DNA of 64,000 nt from an uncultured Bacteroidales bacterium (GTDB taxonomy: Bacteria > Bacteroidota > Bacteroidia > Bacteroidales > P3). Positions 34,061 through 42,812 of this stretch are shown piece after piece. The DNA is taken from assembly GCA_900316055.1 (NCBI GenBank), contig ONBK01000012.1:1-64000 (forward strand), written 5' to 3'. Numbering within the stretch: position 1 is the stretch's first letter; each line of letters opens with the position of its first letter. A model generated the notes under the pieces. It was not told the DNA's origin. It made no database searches and saw only the letters and a program-made list of their open reading frames with translations. The position numbers and the translations under genes were made by a program.

Positions 34061-35379
34061 TTTCTTTCTTTAGTTGGTAGTTTCTCCGCGCCATCCGACT
34101 TCCTACTGCCCATTGTCGGCTGCCTACTGTTCAAGTAGGCATCAAAGAGGGCGTTGGTGAAGAGATTTCCGAGGAGCTGGTAGCCGGCGGTGGTGAAATG
34201 GACGCGGTCTTTCTGTGCCAGTTGCTCTTTATACCAAGTATCCATGGACTTGAGTCCACCCATAATCTCAAACTGGTCCCACACAGCCCCACCACAGTCG
34301 TCGGCCAGCCGGTAGAACACCTCGCGTGCGAGAAGACCATTGCGGTTCACCTCATAGTGGGTGCGGCGTTTGCGGCGCACGGGGCGGAAACTATCGTTGT
34401 TGGTAAGGAATACGAAAGCACAGTCGGGATTGACGGAACGTATGGAGTCGATGAGGCTGAGGTAGCCGCGACGGAAAGCTGCGGTGTCGAAGTCAGGATC
34501 TGCAGCATCGTTGATGCCAATGCCGAAAACGACCATATCGGGATGCAGCATACGCAGGTCGCGAGCAAAATGCTCGCAGCGCAGGTAGTTGGGCACCGCA
34601 GCCCCGTTGACACCGATGGAGTGGAAAGAGAACCCCGGGCGACGGTTGCCGAGGAAGATGCCTGTGAGCGTGAAACTCTCGCCAGCCTGGCAGGGGAGAA
34701 TCACGGCGAAAGAATCGACAGGGAGCCCGAGATTGAAGACATAGCGTTCGGAGACGGTATCGATGTAGGACGGACTGATTTCGAGGTAACCGATATTAAG
34801 CAACGGCACCACTTTCTCGTCGGAATGGCCGAAAACGACAATCTTGTTGGTAGCGTAGTCGACGGTAGGCTCGTTCATCACGATAGCCACCTCGGTGAGC
34901 GTATCGGCCGCAGTGATGCTGATGCCGCAAAGACCGAGAGGATAGGGGTATTCCCTGTGAACGTTGCGAGAGAGAGAGACCTTCTGTGCACAATGGACGC
35001 GGTAGTCGCGGGGGTTATTGCATTTGGCTGCAGCCGAATAGGGGAAGATCATCCCTCGGTTGCCCACAAGGCGAGGAAAGGCATGCATGAGGTTGCAGCG
35101 AATGGTATTGCTCATGGTGCCGGCTTGTACGTGTGAGCCGCCGATATGCACGATATTGAGATTCCCCTGACCGGTGGAGACCACACGATGCCATTTGTCA
35201 AAGAATAACCTCATGGACGGCGAGGCGGTATTGTAGCGGAGATTGTTGCCGTCATAATTGATAAAGGAATATTCGGGTACATCGACATGCAGTGGGTCTT
35301 TTGCTTTGCCATTCCTCTGTTGACCGCAGGCACAGAGTGACAAGGATAGGAGGGCGATGAGGCTAAGGAGAAATCGCAT
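34057..35379 (-). CDS. SGNH/GDSL-family periplasmic protein
   Basis: A 440-aa exported protein, possibly a lipoprotein (LSLSLCACG). The SGNH hydrolase fold shows block I as IVHIGGSHVQAG (GSH where GDS is usual), a GINDA block and the C-terminal DRVHFTTAGYQ with the catalytic Asp-His pair. The altered block I occurs in related Bacteroidota MBOAT-linked proteins, but the serine is kept. It probably receives acyl groups from the MBOAT partner. It overlaps the MBOAT gene by 4 nt. The last 20 or so residues look repeat-derived. Confidence 0.8.
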   Translation of the reverse strand: MRFLLSLIALLSLSLCACGQQRNGKAKDPLHVDVPEYSFINYDGNNLRYNTASPSMRLFFDKWHRVVSTGQGNLNIVHIGGSHVQAGTMSNTIRCNLMHAFPRLVGNRGMIFPYSAAAKCNNPRDYRVHCAQKVSLSRNVHREYPYPLGLCGISITAADTLTEVAIVMNEPTVDYATNKIVVFGHSDEKVVPLLNIGYLEISPSYIDTVSERYVFNLGLPVDSFAVILPCQAGESFTLTGIFLGNRRPGFSFHSIGVNGAAVPNYLRCEHFARDLRMLHPDMVVFGIGINDAADPDFDTAAFRRGYLSLIDSIRSVNPDCAFVFLTNNDSFRPVRRKRRTHYEVNRNGLLAREVFYRLADDCGGAVWDQFEIMGGLKSMDTWYKEQLAQKDRVHFTTAGYQLLGNLFTNALFDAYLNSRQPTMGSRKSDGAEKLPTKERK

Positions 35380-35391
35380 GACGTTTGCTAT

Positions 35392-36798
35392 TTATTTCTT
35401 GATGGCTTTCAGGCGACGTTTCATACCATACAGGCGGTAGCTGTTGTCGAAGGCTGTGGAGAGTCGCTCACCCATGATGGCAGCCCCTTTGGGGGTGAAG
35501 TGGACATAGTCGCTGCCAGCCAATCCCTGCTTCTTCCAAGCCAACATAGAGTTCCACCCTCCCTGGGCATGGTAGATGCTCCAAAAGGCGGCACCGTGAC
35601 GGTTGGCGGTGACGCGAAGACTGTCGATGAGGGTAGGCAGCATGGGATAGGTCTGGAGTTTCCCACGCTCACTGGTGCTCATGTCGGAAGGACCGATGAA
35701 GAGAATCTTGGCTTTGGGGCAGCACTGGTGGATGTAGTCGATTTGCTTACCCATGGTATTGCAGTAGGTGGAGATGGATTTGTTGCTCCTAAGGTAGGGG
35801 ACGGAATTGCCACCGAACTGGAGGATAATCATTGCTATGTCAAGTTGAGCATAGGCTCGTGACAGCAGATTTTTGTCGACAGATGTGAACTGGGAACCGG
35901 AGCATCCGCGCATGGGGATATTGTCGACCGCCACACCGGGACCGTTGTCGACGGTGATGCAGTATAGGTCGGCGCTGCCGGAAGTGGTGATATTGAATGC
36001 AGTGGCTGCGGAGTCGAGAGACCACAGCATGCTACCTACGCCGGATTTCTTCGAGGAGAAGGAGGTGCTATAGCGGTTCTTTTTCTTTTCCGAGAGGGTG
36101 GCCTTGAAATTCCCGCTACGGTCGTTATACACCAGACGAATGCGGGAGAAATGCTTGAGGCGGTCGCCGGTCTTCGAATTGGAAGAAGCTTTGACGAACA
36201 CGGAAGCGTTGCCAACCATACGAAAGCACTGCATCATGGGGCCGTAGTTACCGCGTGAGCGTACCACCGTACTGTCGCCGAAGGAAGCCAGATGAGTCAG
36301 GCTGCCGCTGGCGCTTTGCGAAACTGAAGTGGAAGCGATGATGGTACGGAAGGGGAGCATTCCCGGACCGCCACCACCAAAGTGCTGCTGCATGTAGGCA
36401 CGGAGCTGATAGCTGATGCGGTCCATCTCAATTTGCGAGTCGCCATAGTGCATGATGCGCACCACGCGACCCGTAGTGGCGGTGTTCTCGGCAGTGGCCC
36501 AGAAGTCGTCGAAATAGGAAGCCGAGGGCAGCCAGAAGCGGGTGTCGCTCTGGTCGAAAGAGGACTCGAGGAAATCAATAGAATCGCTCAGGGCTGTAAT
36601 CTCCTTGGGAATTTCAATAGCCTTGTTTCCTCCGATAGCGACAGTGCCTGTGGTGTTAGCTTCAGTGAGGTCGCAGATGGTCGGCAGGTAATAGGAATGA
36701 TCGCCAATGGTGATACCCTCTCGAGGGAAAACCATACTGATAGCTGTCAGACAGGCGATGATACTGGCGAAGACACTCGTTACTTTCCAGGGACTCAT
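35392..36798 (-). CDS. SGNH/GDSL-family periplasmic protein
   Basis: A 468-aa protein with an N-terminal signal anchor ([14 protein letters not shown]). The SGNH motifs are complete: [11 protein letters not shown] near residue 115, FGGNSVPYL, and [10 protein letters not shown] near the C-terminus. It is paralogous in design to the next gene. The pair with MBOAT resembles polysaccharide O-acetylation modules. It overlaps lpxD by 4 nt (ATGA), so this acylation operon starts from lipid A biosynthesis genes, which hints that the acceptor is LPS or a capsule-like glycan. Confidence 0.82.
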   Translation of the reverse strand: MSPWKVTSVFASIIACLTAISMVFPREGITIGDHSYYLPTICDLTEANTTGTVAIGGNKAIEIPKEITALSDSIDFLESSFDQSDTRFWLPSASYFDDFWATAENTATTGRVVRIMHYGDSQIEMDRISYQLRAYMQQHFGGGGPGMLPFRTIIASTSVSQSASGSLTHLASFGDSTVVRSRGNYGPMMQCFRMVGNASVFVKASSNSKTGDRLKHFSRIRLVYNDRSGNFKATLSEKKKNRYSTSFSSKKSGVGSMLWSLDSAATAFNITTSGSADLYCITVDNGPGVAVDNIPMRGCSGSQFTSVDKNLLSRAYAQLDIAMIILQFGGNSVPYLRSNKSISTYCNTMGKQIDYIHQCCPKAKILFIGPSDMSTSERGKLQTYPMLPTLIDSLRVTANRHGAAFWSIYHAQGGWNSMLAWKKQGLAGSDYVHFTPKGAAIMGERLSTAFDNSYRLYGMKRRLKAIKK

Positions 36799-37808
36799 TT
36801 CTTCTCCAGATTGTCAATACGTTGAGCCAATTTTTCGATGTTACGAACCAACACCTCGACCTTGCGGCGCTTGGAGGATTCCATTGCGGGACTGCCGAAG
36901 ATGGTCTGGTCGGAGGGCACCGAATGGGTTACACCACTCTGCGCACCGATGGTCACATGGTCGCCGACGGTAATGTGTCCCACAAGGCCGGCTTGACCGG
37001 CGATGATGCATTCCTCACCCACCTTGCAGCTGCCGGCAATACCCACTTGCGAGGCCATAGCGGTGTTGCGTCCGATAATCACATTGTGGGCTATCTGGCA
37101 GAGGTTGTCGACTTTGACTCCCTGATGGAGGATAGTGGACTTCATGGCAGCGCGGTCGATGCAGGTATTGGCACCCACCTCAACATCGTCTTCGAGGATG
37201 ACATTGCCGATTTGGTCGATTTTGTTCCATCCCCCGTTGCCGTCGGGAGCGAAGCCAAAACCGTCGGAACCAACGACACACCCTGCATGGAGGATGCAGC
37301 GACGGCCGATTTCGACACCCTCGTACACTTTAGCACCGGCATAGATGATGGTGTCGTCACCAATGACGACGTTGTCGCCAATGGTGGCGTTAGGATAGAT
37401 CTTCACGTTGTTGCCAATGCGGCAGTGGCGACCCACCACAGCGTAGGGTCCGAGATAACATTGTTTACCAAGTTTGGAGCCGCGACCCACACTGCTACGC
37501 CAGGAACGGCCTTTGGGAGGCTTGCTGCGCTTGTTGAAAGCATGCAGCAGTTTGGCGACGGCCATATAGGGGTTGTCGACGCGGATGAGGGTGGATTTGA
37601 TTTCCTGCTCGGGAACGAAGTCGCGTCGCACAATGACTATCGAAGCCTGCTTTTCGTAGATATAATGGGTGTATTTGGGGTTTCCTAGAAAGGTGATGCC
37701 CCCCTCTTCGCCCTCTTCGATGATGCAGGGTTTCCAGACGCGGGTGTTCTCGTCGCCCTCGACGGTACCCTTGATGAGATTGGCTATTTCTTTGGCTGTA
37801 TATTGCAT
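36795..37808 (-). CDS. lpxD: UDP-3-O-acylglucosamine N-acyltransferase
   Basis: A cytoplasmic lipid A enzyme that adds a 3-hydroxyacyl chain from ACP to UDP-3-O-acylglucosamine. At 337 aa it matches the family. It has an N-terminal uridine-binding domain ([10 protein letters not shown]), a left-handed beta-helix of hexapeptide repeats from about 105 to 300, catalytic His241 in [10 protein letters not shown], and [12 protein letters not shown] near 179-190. A C-terminal helix ([18 protein letters not shown]) closes the trimer. It follows lptC after an octamer array. Confidence 0.93.
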   Translation of the reverse strand: MQYTAKEIANLIKGTVEGDENTRVWKPCIIEEGEEGGITFLGNPKYTHYIYEKQASIVIVRRDFVPEQEIKSTLIRVDNPYMAVAKLLHAFNKRSKPPKGRSWRSSVGRGSKLGKQCYLGPYAVVGRHCRIGNNVKIYPNATIGDNVVIGDDTIIYAGAKVYEGVEIGRRCILHAGCVVGSDGFGFAPDGNGGWNKIDQIGNVILEDDVEVGANTCIDRAAMKSTILHQGVKVDNLCQIAHNVIIGRNTAMASQVGIAGSCKVGEECIIAGQAGLVGHITVGDHVTIGAQSGVTHSVPSDQTIFGSPAMESSKRRKVEVLVRNIEKLAQRIDNLEKK

Positions 37809-37810
37809 TA

Positions 37811-37850
37811 GGAATGCGTTATTGCGTGAATACGTGAATGTGTTAGTCGT
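37811..37850. repeat. octamer array between lptC and lpxD
   Basis: Units GGAATGCG, TTATTGCG, TGAATACG, TGAATGTG and TTAGTCGT follow with period 8. The array reaches into the last codons of lptC (stop at 37843). Confidence 0.75.
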
Positions 37851-38442
37851 TAAACTCTATGGTGCCGCGTTGGCGGGTGATACGGAGGTTGGTCATGCTA
37901 CCGTCGCTGGTGAATCCGTCGCCATAGGTGACGCGATTGCCGTTGACGGCACGGACGGGATTGTGCGAATAGATGATGTCGTTATCCGATTCCCAAGTGA
38001 TGTCCTTGAGATAGACGGTGTCGCCATTTGTATAGTCGATAACGACGACGCTATCGGAAGCTGTGAGGATATTCTTATCGTCGAAGGAGGTAGCCTTCTT
38101 GGCGCGAATCAGCGTTTGGACACGCCGGTTCTCGTCGTAGAAACGCAGTTCGACACCGTCGGGGTAGATGGTTCGGGTGTCGGGTTGTCGGTATTGGACA
38201 ATGGTGGGGGCATCGAGCTCGAGCTGCGGTTTTCCTTCCTCGGTACGCCACACATGGGCCTCTTTGATTTCTTGGTCGGGAGGGGTCTTGCGCTCAAAGC
38301 GGTCGATATCTTTCATATCATTACCGCAAGAAACGAATAGAGTGAAGAATGAAGAATGAAGAATGAAGAATAGGCTGACGCAACCTATTCTCCAAAGATT
38401 CTTAATTCTCCGTTCTTCACCAGTATTTTCTCTCTTCTCCAA
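37843..38442 (-). CDS. lptC: LPS export protein LptC
   Basis: A 199-aa protein of the LptC/YrbK family, the bitopic periplasmic part of the Lpt bridge that receives LPS from LptB2FG. The core has [36 protein letters not shown] and a C-terminal [13 protein letters not shown], typical of Bacteroidota LptC. A lipoprotein-like signal (LFVSC) occupies residues 21-39. Its hydrophobic part [12 protein letters not shown] is encoded by four heptamers (38342-38372), so the signal was partly built from a tandem array. Position beside lpxD fits. Confidence 0.85.
   Translation of the reverse strand: MEKRENTGEERRIKNLWRIGCVSLFFILHSSFFTLFVSCGNDMKDIDRFERKTPPDQEIKEAHVWRTEEGKPQLELDAPTIVQYRQPDTRTIYPDGVELRFYDENRRVQTLIRAKKATSFDDKNILTASDSVVVIDYTNGDTVYLKDITWESDNDIIYSHNPVRAVNGNRVTYGDGFTSDGSMTNLRITRQRGTIEFND
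38342..38372. repeat. heptamer array in the lptC signal sequence
   Basis: Four 7-bp units of AGAATGA type are read on the minus strand as part of [12 protein letters not shown]. Confidence 0.88.
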
Positions 38443-38474
38443 GGTATTCAGTTCCCCTTTGGGGTTCTTTATTC

Positions 38475-39821
38475 TTACCTAGTTCTAACCGTTGTGGTTT
38501 CGCCAATCCATCCGGGGACGCGGAAGCTCTTGCCATTCTCGAGGTTGAGCATGAAGGCCTGAGCGGTCTTGGGGTAGTGGGCGCTGTAGCGACCGATGAG
38601 GGCGTTGCAGGCCTGCACGTTCTCCTCCGAGGGATCGACGGCTTTGGAGCGGTTGAGTTTGTCGACAGCGGCCCAGTAGGCGCTGCAACCGCTCATATTG
38701 TCGTCAGAAGCAGTGGAGGCGGTAGCAGCATAGAGCTGTGCTATCATGCGGTAGGGCTCACCCTTGGTGCGGTCGGCTTCGGCGGCGGAGAGGTAGGCCG
38801 AACGGGCTGCCGAGTAGCTGTTGGTACTGTTGTAGCAGTGGCCGAGGTAAAGGTAGGCCATGTATTTGTCTTTACCAGTGAGATCCTTGGCGGCATCGCG
38901 GAGATACTGGATGGCTTCGGAGTACTGCTTCTTCGAGAGGCACATCTGACCCATCAGCATAGCGGTAGCGGGGTTGGGTTCCAGACGGTAGAGATTCTCT
39001 GTGGCCGAGAAGAAGAGGGGCTGGTCAATGCAGCGTTTCTTTTTCAGGATGCCGGTGATTTTCTTGAGCAGATCGATGTTTTCGGGGTCAGCCTCGAACT
39101 TCTTGCCGTAAATTTCCACCAGCTGGTCGCAGGTGGCGTAGGGAGAGAAGGCCGCTTCGACACCGGCGATGTAGCCACGAATGGTGGCAGCTTTCACGCT
39201 GTCGTCGATATTCTTCTCCAGTTCGGCATCGAGTTTCTCGCTGGCGATGTCGTAGTTGTCAACCACCAGGGTGGGCTCAGCCTTGCCGGCACGCACATAG
39301 TCGATGGTGGCTTCCATGTACTTCACGAGATAGCCGGCTTCGAGGTCACCCTCCATCTTGACGGCTTGGTCATAGAGAGGATAGTAGCGCTCGAGACCAT
39401 CGTTCTTCAGGATGTCCTGCAGGTCCATAGCCTTCTTGGCCGTCCATTTGGGACCTTCGCCATAAGTGGCGATACGCACATCATACATGTTCATCAGCTC
39501 GTCGATGTAGGCATCGCGCTCAGCCTGGTCTTTGGCTTTGGCTATTTTGACACGCATGATATTGGCACCGTTGTTGTAGAGGTTCTTGCTCTGCTTGGGG
39601 CAGTTGGCCACAATCTGTTTCCAGTAGGGGTAGGCCTCTTCGAGCCAGCGGGTATCTTTGGTAGACTTATACTGTGCAATAGCGTCCTGATAGAGGGACA
39701 CAGGTTCGAGCATTTGCTGTTGCACCTCGTCGGAGCAGCCCCAGTCGGGCAGCTGAGCCATTGCGGAGGAACCCATAGCTGCCAGGAAGATTCCAATCGT
39801 CAGTGATTTGATCGTTTTCAT
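38475..39821 (-). CDS. periplasmic tetratricopeptide-repeat protein
   Basis: A 448-aa exported protein starting MKTIKSLTIGIF with cleavage near AMAQ. An upstream in-frame start 30 codons earlier would precede the signal peptide with an unlikely charged stretch, so it was rejected. TPR helices are clear in the C-terminal half (AMLMGQMCLSKKQYSEAIQY, YMAYLYLGHCYNSTNSYSAA). Such TPR proteins are commonly found beside lptC and the barrel gene in Bacteroidales. Its exact role is unknown; scaffolding in envelope assembly is likely. Confidence 0.8.
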   Translation of the reverse strand: MKTIKSLTIGIFLAAMGSSAMAQLPDWGCSDEVQQQMLEPVSLYQDAIAQYKSTKDTRWLEEAYPYWKQIVANCPKQSKNLYNNGANIMRVKIAKAKDQAERDAYIDELMNMYDVRIATYGEGPKWTAKKAMDLQDILKNDGLERYYPLYDQAVKMEGDLEAGYLVKYMEATIDYVRAGKAEPTLVVDNYDIASEKLDAELEKNIDDSVKAATIRGYIAGVEAAFSPYATCDQLVEIYGKKFEADPENIDLLKKITGILKKKRCIDQPLFFSATENLYRLEPNPATAMLMGQMCLSKKQYSEAIQYLRDAAKDLTGKDKYMAYLYLGHCYNSTNSYSAARSAYLSAAEADRTKGEPYRMIAQLYAATASTASDDNMSGCSAYWAAVDKLNRSKAVDPSEENVQACNALIGRYSAHYPKTAQAFMLNLENGKSFRVPGWIGETTTVRTR

Positions 39822-39856
39822 TGTGATTATTTTTTTATTGTTTTTGTTCTCTGTCT

Positions 39857-39876
39857 CCCCACATTTCCATGTGGGG
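39857..39876. repeat. small CCCC/GGGG palindrome
   Basis: ccccacat, ttcc, atgtgggg forms an 8-bp hairpin in the leader of the TPR gene. It belongs with the other small CCCC-GGGG palindromes of the window (about 153-170, 38450, 45707, 48748). Confidence 0.6.
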
Positions 39877-39993
39877 TTATTTCGCCTCCGGCGGGAACAT
39901 GCCTTCGGCATTGGTTGTATTCTTTCTCTTTACTGTTTAGTATCGCTTAAAATTCTTTTCTTGCATTCCTTTTCTATAACCCAGAATCTCTCC

Positions 39994-41328
39994 TTAGTTA
40001 TACTTCCTCTTCACAAACCAGCGTTCGCAACTGCTCACAGAGATGCCGATGGTGACGCTGTTGCGCTGCAGGAGGTCTTTGTTGCCGAAGCTGCGATAGC
40101 CCACGCTGAGGGTCAGCAGCGAACGACCCTTGCGCATGGGCAGGGTGGCACCGAGGCCTACTCCCCAGGAGTTGATGACCTGTTCTTTCCCGTCCAACAT
40201 AAGACGCAATGCTCCCTGTTCGGTGTGGACACCGGCACTCCAGCTGATGCGGCCCCAATAGGTGGAGGCATCCATCACGCCAATCTTTTCGAACCCCAGC
40301 GCATAACGACTGTAGGGGCCCGTGGTGACAGCGCTCTGACCCATGATGGGAGGATTGACACCTTCGGTGTATTTCATGTCGGCCCATCCGGAGAAGGTGG
40401 CATCGGCAGCCACACGCCAGCGATCGTTGCGCTCGAAGCTGAGGCCGATGCCGAAAGTGTGGTCCTGCTCGAGAGTGCTGGTGAATTCGGACGACTCGCC
40501 AACAGCGGGGAAGATTGTGTCGGCCAACGACTGGTCACTGGTGTAGAAGGTGTAGATGAGGGCTATATCGGTAACATCCATCTTGCGGTAGGGTTTGTAA
40601 GTGAGTCCTACACCCAGCGTGTATTTCTCACCCAGAGGCTCCCAATACTGCAAGCCCAAATCAAAGGTTACGTTGCCCACCTTGGTCTCCTTGTAGCGAC
40701 GTGAGGGTTTGTAATGAGTGGAGTCGATACCTTGGAACGAATAGGTGATGGCACGTTGGATGCGGCCAGTGAGGTAGTTGATATTGAAACCCACCTGCAG
40801 ACGGCGGTCGCCGATTTTGTCACCCAAGATATTGAAGGCACTGCCGATGAAAGCCGTGTTGACTCCGCCGGTGCCGTCGTAGACAGTCTTAATAATGCTG
40901 CTATCCAAGTACATCCCTTGTGACACCGAAGCATAATCCACCGAAGTGTAGGCTGTCAGTCCGCCGCCGATTTTCCACCATTTGGTGATGGGCATACCGA
41001 AAGCGAGATGGGTGATGTTGCCGTCAGCATCATTGACTTTCTTGTCGTTATTCTGCAGTCGCGTCAGCTGGATGTTGGCGCCCATGTCGAAAACGAAACT
41101 CTCCATGCCGATGGAGCCGTAAGAAGCGGGGTTGAAAGGATTGATAAAGTTGTCGCCCGAAAGGGTGTAGACGACACCGCCCATGCGGTTGGCAATAGGC
41201 AAGTCGTAGGGCATGTCGGGCAATCCAATGCCAAATTGCGAATAAGGCATGTTAAAGCCGTTCTGGGCATTCATACCGCCCATCAAACCCATTAAAATCA
41301 GACCCACTAAAAAACTCTTATTTCTCAT
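39994..41328 (-). CDS. outer-membrane beta-barrel protein
   Basis: A 444-aa protein with signal peptide (to about residue 22, GMNAQ), followed by alternating amphipathic strands and a final strand ending RKYN. The NPFNPASYGSIG segment and repeated GLTYKPYRKM-type strands fit a FadL/PorV-like barrel family of Bacteroidota. Hydrophobic uptake or T9SS-related roles are possible, and no motif decides. Its start overlaps the coaX stop by 11 nt, so the two are cotranscribed. Confidence 0.75.
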   Translation of the reverse strand: MRNKSFLVGLILMGLMGGMNAQNGFNMPYSQFGIGLPDMPYDLPIANRMGGVVYTLSGDNFINPFNPASYGSIGMESFVFDMGANIQLTRLQNNDKKVNDADGNITHLAFGMPITKWWKIGGGLTAYTSVDYASVSQGMYLDSSIIKTVYDGTGGVNTAFIGSAFNILGDKIGDRRLQVGFNINYLTGRIQRAITYSFQGIDSTHYKPSRRYKETKVGNVTFDLGLQYWEPLGEKYTLGVGLTYKPYRKMDVTDIALIYTFYTSDQSLADTIFPAVGESSEFTSTLEQDHTFGIGLSFERNDRWRVAADATFSGWADMKYTEGVNPPIMGQSAVTTGPYSRYALGFEKIGVMDASTYWGRISWSAGVHTEQGALRLMLDGKEQVINSWGVGLGATLPMRKGRSLLTLSVGYRSFGNKDLLQRNSVTIGISVSSCERWFVKRKYN

Positions 41329-42001
41329 TGTATATCATTATCTCGTTCAGTCCAATCAATGTCAAATTCTGCACATGTTCCCAACCGTTGTTTGTGCCCG
41401 AGGCCAAAAGATATTTGGCATCACCGCCAGTAAGCAGCACACGCAGATTCGGGGCTTTCTCCTTGTAGAGAGCCACATATCCCGCCAACGCCAGAAGCGT
41501 GGCTCCTATTGTGCCAGCAAGGATACTTTCCTCTGTCGAACGTCCTAATACGGGGGGTTTCTCCACCCCTTCGAGGTCTATTAATGGCAGTTTGGCCGTG
41601 AAAGTATGTAGTGCCTGCAGATTCATCTTCAATCCCGGCATGATGGCACCGCCGTGGTACACGCCTTTGGAATCGATGAAGTCAACAGTGATACAGGTGC
41701 CGGCATCAATCACCAGACAAGATTCACCGGGATGCAACCCTGCGGCGCCACAAGCATCGGCAATGCGATCGGCTCCCAGCGTCTCGGGAGTTTTGTAGTC
41801 GAGCTTTATCGGCAACGGCATGTCGGCAGTCAGTCGCTGCACAGAGACCCCTTCGGGCATCTCTCCGCTGGCACAGGCGAGCATATAGTCGGCTTTCGCC
41901 ACCAGTTCGTCAGACATACCATAGCCGCAATCCACGAGCTCCTTTCCATCGAAAGTGGCCCATTTCACAGCGGTATTCCCTATGTCCAGCGTCAGATTCA
42001 C
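41318..42001 (-). CDS. coaX: type III pantothenate kinase
   Basis: Phosphorylates pantothenate in the first step of CoA synthesis. It is an ASKHA-fold enzyme of 227 aa, slightly short but complete: LTLDIGNTAVKWA at the N-terminus (phosphate 1 motif), LGADRIADACGA, AGTCITVDFID and HGGAIMPGLKMNLQALH. It overlaps the downstream barrel gene by 11 nt and follows pth by 22 nt. Confidence 0.93.
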   Translation of the reverse strand: MNLTLDIGNTAVKWATFDGKELVDCGYGMSDELVAKADYMLACASGEMPEGVSVQRLTADMPLPIKLDYKTPETLGADRIADACGAAGLHPGESCLVIDAGTCITVDFIDSKGVYHGGAIMPGLKMNLQALHTFTAKLPLIDLEGVEKPPVLGRSTEESILAGTIGATLLALAGYVALYKEKAPNLRVLLTGGDAKYLLASGTNNGWEHVQNLTLIGLNEIMIYNEK

Positions 42002-42023
42002 TTTAAACTCTAAACTTTAGCCG

Positions 42024-42683
42024 TTAAACGTTACCTTCATGTGCGTTTCCCTTCTTGTTGTAAAGGTTCATCGTGCGGTCGATACCCTGGGTGACAAAGC
42101 ATTTGATGGCGTCGCCAGCGGTCTTCATGGCCTCTTCCATCTTCGCCAGATCCTCACCCTCGATACGGCCGAGCACATAGTCCACCTGGTGGCCGCGTCC
42201 AAAACTGCTGCCCACACCCATACGCATGCGGTTGTAGTTGGGGGTGCCCAGCAGTGCTTCGATGTCGGTGAGACCGTTGTGGCCACCCGCGCCCCCCTGC
42301 TTCTTGATGCGGACGATACCGGGGTCAAGGGCCAGGTCGTCAACGACAACCAGCAGATTCGGAAGTTCTATCTTCTCGGCCTGCAGCCAGTACTTCACTG
42401 CCTTGCCGCTGAGGTTCATGTAGGTGGTGGGTTTGATGAGCACCAGGATGCGTCCTTTGTGGCGTATCTCCGTGCGGTAGGCGTGACGCTCCAGGCTCCA
42501 CCGGGCGTCGGCCTCCTTGGCCAACGCGTCGACCACCATGAATCCCGCATTGTGGCGCGTGCCTTCATATTCGGCACCCACATTACCCAGTCCCACTATG
42601 AGAAATTTGCTCACAGGCTCTTCCGTTGTTTCTTTACAATCTTTTCTTTTACAATATGATATAATCTTCCCAAGAAGGCTCAT
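42024..42683 (-). CDS. pth: peptidyl-tRNA hydrolase
   Basis: Releases tRNA from prematurely dropped peptidyl-tRNA. The core starts at FLIVGLGN, with catalytic His44 in GTRHNAGF, the PTTYMNLSG loop, VVDDLALD and GGHNGLTD. The start at 42683 (MSLLGKII) is chosen because the promoter -7 box covers 42702-42709, which rules out a start at 42704. Even so the protein carries about 26 residues before the usual N-terminus, which is uncommon. It heads the pth-coaX-barrel-TPR-lptC-lpxD string, though intergenic gaps suggest more than one transcript. Confidence 0.93.
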   Translation of the reverse strand: MSLLGKIISYCKRKDCKETTEEPVSKFLIVGLGNVGAEYEGTRHNAGFMVVDALAKEADARWSLERHAYRTEIRHKGRILVLIKPTTYMNLSGKAVKYWLQAEKIELPNLLVVVDDLALDPGIVRIKKQGGAGGHNGLTDIEALLGTPNYNRMRMGVGSSFGRGHQVDYVLGRIEGEDLAKMEEAMKTAGDAIKCFVTQGIDRTMNLYNKKGNAHEGNV

Positions 42684-42701
42684 CACATCAGTTTTAAACT
42701 G

Positions 42702-42709
42702 CAAAGATA
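42702..42709 (-). promoter_or_regulatory. promoter -7 element of pth
   Basis: TATCTTTG on the minus strand, 19 nt before the ATG at 42683. It excludes the longer reading of pth. Confidence 0.65.
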
Positions 42710-42760
42710 CAACTTTTTTACAATATAAAAGATTTTAATTCCTAAAAAAGGGCAAAACAA

Positions 42761-42789
42761 AAGGGTGTCGCACAGAAGTCGACACCCTT
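42761..42789 (-). terminator. terminator of the C69 peptidase gene
   Basis: A perfect 10-bp stem aagggtgtcg / cgacaccctt with a 9-nt loop, followed on the minus strand by TTTTGTTTT. It lies 24 nt after the stop at 42813. Confidence 0.88.
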
Positions 42790-42812
42790 TGTATTGTTTT
42801 GGTTTTCTAAGG

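Noticed and set aside
39822-39911. Thirty-codon N-terminal extension of the TPR protein
   Set aside because: The extension is charged, overlaps a hairpin-rich leader and would bury the signal peptide.
42684-42704. Longer N-terminus for pth (start at 42704)
   Set aside because: The promoter -7 element covers 42702-42709, so the longer start could not be transcribed from it.
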